A model generated the notes under the pieces. That model made no database searches. It was given only the letters and a program-made list of their open reading frames with translations, and was not told where the DNA came from. From NCBI RefSeq assembly GCF_902498195.1, contig NZ_CABVIY010000004.1:248001-312000 (forward strand): a stretch of 64,000 nucleotides of DNA, in the 5' to 3' direction. Every line of letters starts with the position of its first letter. Position 1 is the first letter of the stretch. Shown here piece by piece: positions 16,610-24,540 of the stretch. The stretch comes from Pseudomonas fluorescens (lineage in GTDB: Bacteria; Pseudomonadota; Gammaproteobacteria; Pseudomonadales; Pseudomonadaceae). The translations under genes were made by a program, and so were the position numbers.

Positions 16610-16639
16610 GAAGCCCCAGTGCGGGAACACTGAGGCTTC
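16610..16639 (+). ncRNA. Intercistronic hairpin between arc-like and ant-like genes
   Basis: GAAGCC-C-CAGTG pairs with CACTG-A-GGCTTC around loop CGGGAA, an 11-pair stem with a single C/A mismatch. In P22 a small antisense RNA, Sar, arises in the corresponding arc-ant gap and controls Ant translation. This hairpin may be such an RNA's terminator on the other strand or a structural element limiting ant expression. The ncRNA label is tentative. Confidence 0.4.
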
Positions 16640-16673
16640 GGGAAACGAGATCAACTTCGGAGAAGAAATCGTC

Positions 16674-17588
16674 ATGAGCAATAATAGCACAGCTGCATCC
16701 AGTGTCATCCCGTTCAACTTCGGTAAGCAGCAGGTCCGCACGCTGCTAATCAGCGATCAGCCTTGGTTCGTTGCTGGCGACGTCTCGCTGGCTCTTGAGT
16801 ACCGCGATTCTTTCAATATGTGTCGCAACCTGGATGACGATGAAAAGGGTACTCAGATTGTGAGTACCCCTGGCGGCGAGCAGGAAATGTTAGTCATCAA
16901 TGAGTCCGGTCTTTACTCGGCGATTCTCCGCAGCCGTAAGGCTGAAGCCAAGCGCTTCAAAAAGTGGATCACCGCTGAAGTTCTTCCAGCAATCCGTAAG
17001 CATGGTCGCTACGAAGACCAGGGCAAGATGGCCGCGCTTATGGATCAGCTGAGCCTGAGTCAGTTCAATACCATCAAGGGAGTGATTCGCGACAAGATCA
17101 AGGCTGCACCTGCAGAGAAACGGCAAGGCTTGCAGCTGGTCATGCATAACCGCTTGCACACCCGGTTCAACGTGCCGCGTACCGAGTTGATCCCGGCCAG
17201 TCAGTTCGACTCGGCTTGCAACTTCATCGCTGCATATTCGATCGAGGGTGAATATCTGGGGAAAGAGACTGCTGCGCCAATGCTTCCGCTCAATATCCAC
17301 TTTCCAGTCGATTGCCTGACTGATCGTCGTGAAGGGATGCGAAAACCTCGTGATGAAAAGCATGACTATCTGGGCGTCGTACTTTCCGATCTAGCGGAGA
17401 ATTTCACCTCGCCTTGCGAGAAAATTCTTTCTGAGCTTTCGCGTGCCGGCTACAGCGTCGAGGGCGCATGGTGGGAGTTTCGCACCTATCGGAATAAAAC
17501 AGAGCAACTGCTTGGCATGATCCGCGGACTGCAAGAAGTAGCAGTCGCCCCCCAGTCCTACGTGATTGGCCGAAGGGTGTCCGCATGA
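16674..17588 (+). CDS. BRO-N/Ant-type phage antirepressor
   Basis: 304 residues. The N-terminal Bro-N domain (VIPFNFGKQQVRTLLISDQPWFVAGDVS..., INESGLYSAILRSRKAEAKRFKKWI, VLPAIRKHGRY) spans about residues 10-120. A separate C-terminal antirepressor region follows. Such proteins bind and inactivate the phage repressor. Start 16674 follows GGAGAAGAA; the in-frame ATG at 16566 overlaps the arc-like gene and would place the intercistronic hairpin inside the coding region, so it is less likely. Confidence 0.88.
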   Translation: MSNNSTAASSVIPFNFGKQQVRTLLISDQPWFVAGDVSLALEYRDSFNMCRNLDDDEKGTQIVSTPGGEQEMLVINESGLYSAILRSRKAEAKRFKKWITAEVLPAIRKHGRYEDQGKMAALMDQLSLSQFNTIKGVIRDKIKAAPAEKRQGLQLVMHNRLHTRFNVPRTELIPASQFDSACNFIAAYSIEGEYLGKETAAPMLPLNIHFPVDCLTDRREGMRKPRDEKHDYLGVVLSDLAENFTSPCEKILSELSRAGYSVEGAWWEFRTYRNKTEQLLGMIRGLQEVAVAPQSYVIGRRVSA

Positions 17589-18082
17589 GCAATGTCATCC
17601 CGTTCGATTACGAAGGCCATCCTGTTCAGCTCAGTGCTGATGGCTGGCTGAACGCCACGGCAATCTCCAAGAGGTTTGGGAAGCGCCCAAGCCACTGGCT
17701 TGATCTGCCGACCACTGCCGAATACCTCGAAGCTTTGGCCAAAAGATTAAGTGTCGGAAAATCCGACACATTGATTCGCAGGAAGATGGGTCGCAATGGC
17801 GGGGTTTGGCTGCACCCAAAACTGGCAGTAGCTTTCGCTCGGTGGCTATCTGCTGACTTCTCTGTGTGGTGCGACTTGCAGATCGACGCACTTCTGCATG
17901 GCGACGTGGATGCTCGAAAGCGTTTTGATTCTGCATGCCTGGCATTGGAGCGCGGGCAACAGCTTGCGAGCCTGAGTGGAAAAGGGCTTTCCAGTTGGCG
18001 CTGGTCCAAGCCCGGACTGGAGCACAATGTTGATTACTGGCGTGAACAGCTCCAACTGACACTCGCGCTCGACGCCGCGTAA
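17585..18082 (+). CDS. KilA-N domain protein
   Basis: 165 residues. SNVIPFDYEGHPVQLSADGW, NATAISKRFGKRPSHWL and GVWLHPKLAVAFARWLS are the KilA-N DNA-binding signatures, found in phage and large-virus regulatory proteins. The N-terminus (SNVIPF) resembles that of the preceding antirepressor. The start overlaps the antirepressor stop (ATGA), so the two are translationally coupled and probably act in the same switch. Confidence 0.88.
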   Translation: MSNVIPFDYEGHPVQLSADGWLNATAISKRFGKRPSHWLDLPTTAEYLEALAKRLSVGKSDTLIRRKMGRNGGVWLHPKLAVAFARWLSADFSVWCDLQIDALLHGDVDARKRFDSACLALERGQQLASLSGKGLSSWRWSKPGLEHNVDYWREQLQLTLALDAA

Positions 18083-18104
18083 GAAACACTCATCCAAATC
18101 AACC

Positions 18105-18123
18105 TCGCCCCGGCGGGGTTTTG
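18105..18123 (+). terminator. Weak terminator
   Basis: CGCCCC and GGGG around GGC followed by TTTTGG after the KilA-N gene. The stem is short and the T tract interrupted. Confidence 0.4.
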
Positions 18124-18176
18124 GTCGTTCCCCTTGGGTTGCGGTAGAGTGCCGCTGTCTTAAGGGAGGATGTGAA

Positions 18177-18473
18177 ATGGAATACCTGATTGTTTGGCTC
18201 GCAATTGCCGGGGCTTGTGCATATTTCGCAAGTCAAAAGGGGAGAAGCGCTTTGGGGTGGTTTGTGATCGGCTTCCTCCTTTCGTTTATCGCCCTGATTA
18301 TTCTATGGGTGCTCCCATCTGTTGGATTTGATGACGCCAAGAGCCAAGAAATTGCTCGCAAGTTTGGCGTGTCCTCGCTATACAGAAAATGCCCTGAATG
18401 CGCAGAACTCGTTCAGCGAGAGGCAGTTAAATGCAAGCATTGCCAGGCAGCTCTGCCAGCGATAAGCGCCTGA
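18177..18473 (+). CDS. Small membrane protein with C-terminal zinc ribbon
   Basis: 98 residues. Two transmembrane helices (about residues 3-18 and 26-47) are followed by a linker and a CPEC...CKHC zinc-ribbon motif (CPECAELVQREAVKCKHC). Proteins of this build are common in bacteria and prophages, with no defined role. It has its own GGGAGGATG ribosome site and is followed by two terminators, so it is a single-gene unit inserted before the tape measure. Confidence 0.8.
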   Translation: MEYLIVWLAIAGACAYFASQKGRSALGWFVIGFLLSFIALIILWVLPSVGFDDAKSQEIARKFGVSSLYRKCPECAELVQREAVKCKHCQAALPAISA

Positions 18474-18490
18474 CTACATAGAACAAATAG

Positions 18491-18546
18491 AACCCGCCTC
18501 GGCGGGTTTTTTATTACCCGTAAACCGGCCAAGCGCCGGTTTTTTT
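18491..18546 (+). terminator. Tandem rho-independent terminators
   Basis: AACCCGCC-TC-GGCGGGTT with TTTT (18491-18512), then AAACCGGC-CAAGC-GCCGGTTT with more T (18522-18546). Both stems are perfect. They isolate the upstream accessory genes from the tape measure gene. Confidence 0.85.
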
Positions 18547-18562
18547 ACGCCTGGAGAAAGGC

Positions 18563-21500
18563 ATGACTGAGACAGCGCGCCTTGTTATCGCCGTTGACAG
18601 CACACAGGCAAAGTCGGCAACCGCTGAGCTGAGCAATCTTGAGCGTTCATCAAAAAATACAGAGTCTGCGGTGTTGCGGCTCGCCTCTAGCGGCGGACTG
18701 GCAGTAACTCAGCTCAGCAAGGTCCAAGAAGTAGGGCGAAGCGCCGCCAATAGCGTCTCAGGTTTGGGTGAAGCGCTGAAGGCGACTGCGGGCTTACTTG
18801 GAGCAGCATTCAGCGTAAGGGAAGTGGCAGCTGCTGCTGATGAGTACGCTAACCTGACCAACCGACTGCGATTGGTGACTGAAGGGGCGGTACAGCTAGC
18901 TGCTGCTCAGGAAGCCGTGTTCAGCTCCGCTCAAGCGTCGCGTCAATCTCTGGAAACAACGGCGTCCGTTTATCAGCGTGTAGCCCAAAACGGCAAGCAG
19001 CTAGGCCTGAGCTTTGCCGACGTAGCAAGCATTACCGAAACCATTGCTAAGTCTGTTGCCCTCAGTGGCGCAAGTGCTCAGGCGGCAGAGGCGGCGCTGA
19101 CGCAATTTGGCCAAGCGCTCGCATCAGGTGCGCTACGTGGCGATGAACTGAACTCCATCATGGAGCAGACGCCAGCTCTCGCTCAAACCATTGCTCGCGG
19201 ACTTGGAGTATCTGTCGGCCAGTTACGTGCCATGGGTGCCGAAGGGGAGCTCACTTCAGAGAAGCTCATCAAGGCACTGACCGGTCAAAAAGCAGCGGTG
19301 GATGAGCTTGCTACGACAATGCAAGTGACTGGTAGCCAAGCGCTAACGGCGTTTGGCAACTCGCTTACTCAAGCCATTGGAAAGCTGGATGAGGCCGCAG
19401 GGGCTAGCAACAAGTTTGCGGGCGCCATTCTTTCAATGTCGCTAGCCTTGGACGGATTCAGCTCCGGTGAGTTCTCAGACTTCTTTCGCGACAACAAGCA
19501 GACGGTAGCAGGGCTCAATAGCGAAATCGGCACCACGCTTTCGCGTATGCGTGATCTGAACACTGCTCGTGCCAAGCTGAACCCAAACGACGCCGGCGAT
19601 ACTGTTCTCTTCAACTTCAAGTTCTACAATCGCGACGAGCTAGACCGTGAGATCGCAGGGCTCAGTAAACGGGCTGATGAAGCCCGCTCCACCATTGAAA
19701 AGATGAAGAAGGATGCCGCGGGGGTCAGCGGGCAATCCCCGAAAGGCGAGGCTGCTGGGGCTAGCGCTGTAAACGAGGCGTACGAAAAACAGCTTAAAAG
19801 CCTTCAAAAGATGGCCGCCCTTCAGGGCGATAACACTGAAGTGGCCAAGACTCGCTATGCAATCGAGCATGGCGAACTCGGCAAGCTGCTTCCGGCGCAG
19901 GAAGAATTACTGCTCAAGTACGCTAGAGAGAAGGATGCCAAGGCAGCCTCCGAGGCAGTAGTAAAAAAATACGGATCGGCAGCAGAGAAGGCGGCCAATC
20001 AAGAGAAGAAAGCTCTCGACTCCCTACTCGCGCAATCCGCCATATCGACAAACTCCACCAACGCCATGGCCGACGCCTACCTGGCCGGCGCCGACAACGT
20101 CCGCGAGCTGACGATCCAGCAGAAAGTCGAAGAGGAGCTGCTCAAGACTGGCGCCGGCGCGCGTGACGCTGTAACCGCGGCAGTCAATCGTGAGGCCGAC
20201 GCCAAAGACCGGTTGGACATTTCGCAGTCCATCGCAAACATGCGTGCGGAAACCACGCAGACCTTGGCCCAGGCCACGGCAACGCTTCAAGGGGCGGACG
20301 CTCTCGAAACCTTCAATATCCAGAAATCGATGTCTATCGCGCTTTCGGGCAAGAAGATCGAGTACGGCAGCAAGGAATATGAGCAGCTTCTTGAACAGAC
20401 CAAAGCTCAGCTGGCAGCTAACAAGGCGCTGGAGCAGGCCAACTCAATCGAAGGGATCGTTGACCGGCTGAATCCACAGGTAAAGCTGCTGCGCGAGTAC
20501 ACGAAGGAGCAGGAGGCACTCAACGCCGCTATAGCCTCAGGCAGCGGGGATACGGCGTTATACCAAGAAACTCTGGCGAAGCTTGCCCTCGAATATGAAC
20601 AAAACAGAAACGCCGCTACTGCTTGGGGTCAATTCACTGAAGGCGCAGTGGACCGGGTAGATGATGCATTCGCTGATGCCTGGAAAAACATCGATGAAGA
20701 CTTCGATGGCTTTGCAGCAAGCCTGAAGGATGGCTTCAAGCAGTTGCTGGCCGAGCTGGCGCACATGGCAATCACCAAGCCGATCGTTATGCAGATCGGC
20801 GCTTCGCTGGGTGTGGGCGGCCTGTCAGCGCAATCATCTGGGCTTTTCGGCGGTTCTGGCGGTGGCGGGCTGAATTTAGAAAGCGCTTGGAATTCTGTCA
20901 GCGGTGCTTATAGCGTAGCGACCTCCGGGTTTGGTAGTGCCGTGGGTGCGGGCTGGGCTGGCGGCGAAGGGTTGATTGGCGGGCTTCAAGGTGCCTTCAC
21001 AAATGGCGCAAGCTACGTCAGCAGCGCCATCTCTGGTGCATTTGCCAGCGGTGCAACGACTGCCGCTAGCGAAATTACCGCCGCTGGGCTGTCTGGTGCG
21101 GTGGGCCAGGGCGCCGGATCTATTGCTGTGGGAATCGGTGCCGACGCGGGCGCTGGCGCAGCTAGTTACTCGGGCGCTGCGGCATCGGCGGCCGCCGGCC
21201 TTAGTGCTACCAGCGCCATCACTTTCGGTATCGGCGGAGCGATTGCCGGCTACCTGAAGGCAGGCGTCAAAGGTGCGGTTGCCGGCGCGGGTGGTGCGGT
21301 CGCCGGCGCGTATGCCGGTGCAGCTATCGGCTCGGCTGTTCCTGTGATCGGTAACGTCATCGGTGCGGCCGTTGGTGCGGTGCTTGGTGGAATGTTCGGG
21401 TCTTCGCTGTTCGGCGGCGACTGGGTCACCAAAGACCAAGGTATCCAACTGGGTGTCACCGGCGGCGAGCTGGATGCATCTTCGTTCGAGTACCAGAAGA

Positions 21501-23644
21501 AAAAGGGCGGCCTGTTCAGCAGCAACAAGAAACGCACTCGTCTCAGCGCGCTCGATCCGGAGATGCAGTCGGCGCTGGATACCACCTACGCGAACACCTT
21601 GGGAACCGTCCTCGGGCTCTTCGACAGCCTCAACGTCGAGCTCAGCGACAGCGTGCTGGATGGCCTTAACATGGCCGACACGAAGATCAGCACCAAGGAC
21701 AAAACAGCCGAGCAGGTTCAGGAGGAGGTTACAGCCTGGTTTGGCGAACTCGGAAATGCTGCCATTTCGGCGGTATCTGATGCCACAAACTCGGGGCTGG
21801 CTGGCTATTCGCTGGATCAACTCGGCACATTTGTCGGCAACCTGTTCAGCATCAACGACACATTCAAGTTACTCAACGTCAACGCGCTGCCTGTATCGGT
21901 ATGGGGCGGGAAACTCGCCGAGCAGTTCGTTGCGATGTCGGGTGGCATGGAGGCGTTTAACACCAACGCCAAAAGCTATTACAGCAATTTCTTCACCGAG
22001 ACAGAGAAGGCCGATGATGTATTGAAATCGGTCACTGATCAGTTCGCGGCGCTCGGTGTGACCTTGCCGGCATCCCGTGCAGGGTTCAGGGCATTGGTTG
22101 AGGGGATCGATAGTACGACCGATGCCGGTCGTGCGATGTACATCAATCTCATCGGCCTCAATGAAAATGCCGCCTCCGCATACACCATCCTCGAACAGCG
22201 TGCGTCTGCCGCTGAGCAAGCAGCGCTTGATTTGGCCCAAGCCCTGACCGATTCATTGGTGGGCGCAGCGAGCAGTGCCCATAGCGCTGTTCAGCGCGCC
22301 ATCGCAGCACAGCAAAAGGCGACGACCGAGGCCTACAACGCTCGGATCACTTCGCTCAACGACATGGCCAGCACCGCGAAGGAGAGCGTCAGCGGACTGA
22401 CTTCTGTCGGTAACGACCTGGGCGCGGCACTCAAGGCTTTGCGCGGCGACTCGGATGATGCCGTGAAGATGCTGCGAACTCAGGCGCAGGCCACGCTGCA
22501 AAGTGCGCTGGCAACAGCACGCGCGGGCGGCTCGCTGTCGGGTTTCACCGGCTTGAGCGATGCACTGGATACCGTCGGGAACAACAACACCGATCTGTAT
22601 AGCTCGATGGAGGACTTTGCCCGGGATCAGGGGCGGACGGCCAACGTGGTAGCGGAGTTGAATGGCCTCAACGGCAAGCAGCTCACCACTGCCGAGAAGT
22701 CGCTGAAAGGGCTTGAGGATCAGATCAAACAAGCCAAAGACAGCTACGACCTGCAGATGGCGCAGTTCGACCAGCAGCTTGAGTTCGCTCAGGCGCAGAT
22801 GGATGCCCTTAACGGCATCGACAACTCGATTGTAAGTGTCGCGGATGCCGTGAAAGCAATGAATGCCGCAGTTGTTGCGGCGCTCGGAAGCATCAAGTCA
22901 GCAACCCCAACCAACGCCGGGACGCTGATTGACTCGGTTTATCAGGATCTGCTCGGGCACAACGCCGATGCACCAGGCAAAACATACTGGCAGGGCCAGG
23001 TCAGCAACGGCTCTCTCGGCTATGACCAGCTCGCTGGGGCTATCAAAAACGCAGCCGCTGAAAACGCCATCAAAGACGCCTATCAATCCGTGCTCGGCAA
23101 AACTGCAGACGCAGCTGGTGCCAAGTACTGGGCCGATCAGGTCGCTTCGGGGGCGCTGACTGTTGGCCAGCTGGAACAGGCCATCAAGAACGCGGCGGTG
23201 GCCAATGGCTCTATCGCCGGCCACGCCATGGGAGGGCTGATCTCCGGCCCTGGCACCGGAACAAGCGACAGCATTTTCGCCCGGCTCTCGAATGGCGAAT
23301 ACGTCATGAAAGCGTCCGCGGTGAGCATGTTCGGTACCGGCCTGCTCGATCAGATGAATGCCGGGCAGTTGCCGGCGTTCGCCATGGGCGGCGGGGTTGG
23401 TGAGATAGCGCCTCAGCTGGAAGTAATGGCGCCAAGCCGGATCTACAGCGGTAATCAGGCGGCATTGACGAGCAGTAGCAGCACCACCGCTCAGCTCGCG
23501 CAAAAGGTCGACACGCTGATTGACGTGGTTAAACAGATCATGGGGCCGATGAAAGTTGACCTTAACAAGAATAGAAAAATCTTCGAGAAGTTCGATAAAG
23601 AAGGCTTGCCACCTACCCGAGCAACTACAGCGAGTGCCACCTGA
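18563..23644 (+). CDS. Tape measure protein with DUF4214-like repeats
   Basis: 1693 residues. The N-terminal tape-measure domain (YANLTNRLRLVTEGA..., LRGDELNSIMEQTPALAQTIARGLGVSVGQLR) covers about residues 95-235. Coiled coils follow, then a Gly/Ala-rich hydrophobic centre (about 750-960) that could form membrane spans during DNA injection. Near the end are two tandem DUF4214-like repeats (VYQDLLGHNADAPGKTYW and YQSVLGKTADAAGAKYW; about 1450-1550), then GGLISGPGTGTSDSIFARL typical of tape-measure C-termini. It sets tail length; at roughly 1.5 angstrom per residue it predicts a tail near 250 nm. Confidence 0.93.
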   Translation: MTETARLVIAVDSTQAKSATAELSNLERSSKNTESAVLRLASSGGLAVTQLSKVQEVGRSAANSVSGLGEALKATAGLLGAAFSVREVAAAADEYANLTNRLRLVTEGAVQLAAAQEAVFSSAQASRQSLETTASVYQRVAQNGKQLGLSFADVASITETIAKSVALSGASAQAAEAALTQFGQALASGALRGDELNSIMEQTPALAQTIARGLGVSVGQLRAMGAEGELTSEKLIKALTGQKAAVDELATTMQVTGSQALTAFGNSLTQAIGKLDEAAGASNKFAGAILSMSLALDGFSSGEFSDFFRDNKQTVAGLNSEIGTTLSRMRDLNTARAKLNPNDAGDTVLFNFKFYNRDELDREIAGLSKRADEARSTIEKMKKDAAGVSGQSPKGEAAGASAVNEAYEKQLKSLQKMAALQGDNTEVAKTRYAIEHGELGKLLPAQEELLLKYAREKDAKAASEAVVKKYGSAAEKAANQEKKALDSLLAQSAISTNSTNAMADAYLAGADNVRELTIQQKVEEELLKTGAGARDAVTAAVNREADAKDRLDISQSIANMRAETTQTLAQATATLQGADALETFNIQKSMSIALSGKKIEYGSKEYEQLLEQTKAQLAANKALEQANSIEGIVDRLNPQVKLLREYTKEQEALNAAIASGSGDTALYQETLAKLALEYEQNRNAATAWGQFTEGAVDRVDDAFADAWKNIDEDFDGFAASLKDGFKQLLAELAHMAITKPIVMQIGASLGVGGLSAQSSGLFGGSGGGGLNLESAWNSVSGAYSVATSGFGSAVGAGWAGGEGLIGGLQGAFTNGASYVSSAISGAFASGATTAASEITAAGLSGAVGQGAGSIAVGIGADAGAGAASYSGAAASAAAGLSATSAITFGIGGAIAGYLKAGVKGAVAGAGGAVAGAYAGAAIGSAVPVIGNVIGAAVGAVLGGMFGSSLFGGDWVTKDQGIQLGVTGGELDASSFEYQKKKGGLFSSNKKRTRLSALDPEMQSALDTTYANTLGTVLGLFDSLNVELSDSVLDGLNMADTKISTKDKTAEQVQEEVTAWFGELGNAAISAVSDATNSGLAGYSLDQLGTFVGNLFSINDTFKLLNVNALPVSVWGGKLAEQFVAMSGGMEAFNTNAKSYYSNFFTETEKADDVLKSVTDQFAALGVTLPASRAGFRALVEGIDSTTDAGRAMYINLIGLNENAASAYTILEQRASAAEQAALDLAQALTDSLVGAASSAHSAVQRAIAAQQKATTEAYNARITSLNDMASTAKESVSGLTSVGNDLGAALKALRGDSDDAVKMLRTQAQATLQSALATARAGGSLSGFTGLSDALDTVGNNNTDLYSSMEDFARDQGRTANVVAELNGLNGKQLTTAEKSLKGLEDQIKQAKDSYDLQMAQFDQQLEFAQAQMDALNGIDNSIVSVADAVKAMNAAVVAALGSIKSATPTNAGTLIDSVYQDLLGHNADAPGKTYWQGQVSNGSLGYDQLAGAIKNAAAENAIKDAYQSVLGKTADAAGAKYWADQVASGALTVGQLEQAIKNAAVANGSIAGHAMGGLISGPGTGTSDSIFARLSNGEYVMKASAVSMFGTGLLDQMNAGQLPAFAMGGGVGEIAPQLEVMAPSRIYSGNQAALTSSSSTTAQLAQKVDTLIDVVKQIMGPMKVDLNKNRKIFEKFDKEGLPPTRATTASAT

Positions 23645-24540
23645 TGCAGTTTATCCGACCGATTGTGGTAACTCCTGCCAAGTTGATCAGCTCCAACGTG
23701 CCGGAAACGGATAATCCAGCCTGGTCGCCCACCGCGACATATGCCATCGGCAATAAGGTGACTCTCGACCGTCGCAACTACGAAGCGCTGGCAGCCATTG
23801 CTGCCGGCGTCAAGCCGGGCGCGGAGATCGTCGACAAGGACCATCCGGCGAAGTGGCTGGATGTCGGCGCAATCAACCGATGGAAGATGTTCGACGAGAT
23901 TGTGGGTACAGCCACTGCAAATCCCGAGTCTGTATCGGTCACGATCAAGCCCGGGTCGGCCGTGAACTCACTGGCGCTGTTCAATGTTCAGGGTCAGTCC
24001 GCAACCATTACCATGACTGATCCCGTCGACGGCCTTATCTACTCCCGCACGGTGCGGCTGATCGAGCCTGTCGGCAGTTGGTATGACTACTTTTTTGCCG
24101 ATGTCGACTCGAGGACGAGCTTTGTCATTCTCGACATGCCCACGTACGGCTCTGCAATCATTACGGTAACGGTTACCAGCGGATCGATTGCCTCAATTGG
24201 CGCCTTAGTCATAGGCAAGCTTGCTCCCGTCGGCGTTACGACCTACGGCGCGAAAGTTGGACTGGATGACTACAGCCGAAAAGAGCGAGATAAGTTCGGC
24301 AACCTGGTGGTCGTTGAGGGCGCTTTTTCAGATACCGGTGACTTCCCGGTAATCGTCGATACCGATCAAGTTTCCAAAGTCCGAAAAATGCTTATTGACG
24401 TCCGCGCTAAGCCAGTTGTTTGGATCGGCGAAGAGACCTACGAAGCAACCATCATTTATGGGTTTTTCAAATCACTCGACATGATCTATTCAGGTCCGAG
24501 CGTATCTGATTGCCAGCTATCAATTGAGGGTCTTATCTAA
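23644..24540 (+). CDS. Tail tip protein, probable
   Basis: 298 residues. MQFIRPIVVTPAKLISSNVPETDNPAWSPTATYAIGNKV contains a short carbohydrate-binding-like WSPTATYAIGNKV module, followed by beta-rich sequence throughout. Its start overlaps the tape measure stop and its own stop is next to the fibre gene start, so it belongs to the tail-tip operon in the place of a distal tail or hub component. No lambda-type tip genes (L, K, I, J) are recognisable in the window, so tail-tip assembly differs from lambda. Confidence 0.65.
   Translation: MQFIRPIVVTPAKLISSNVPETDNPAWSPTATYAIGNKVTLDRRNYEALAAIAAGVKPGAEIVDKDHPAKWLDVGAINRWKMFDEIVGTATANPESVSVTIKPGSAVNSLALFNVQGQSATITMTDPVDGLIYSRTVRLIEPVGSWYDYFFADVDSRTSFVILDMPTYGSAIITVTVTSGSIASIGALVIGKLAPVGVTTYGAKVGLDDYSRKERDKFGNLVVVEGAFSDTGDFPVIVDTDQVSKVRKMLIDVRAKPVVWIGEETYEATIIYGFFKSLDMIYSGPSVSDCQLSIEGLI

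Noticed and set aside
20876-21820. 314-residue minus-strand frame opposite the tape measure
   Set aside because: Shadow of the Gly/Ala-rich region; no ribosome site or family features.
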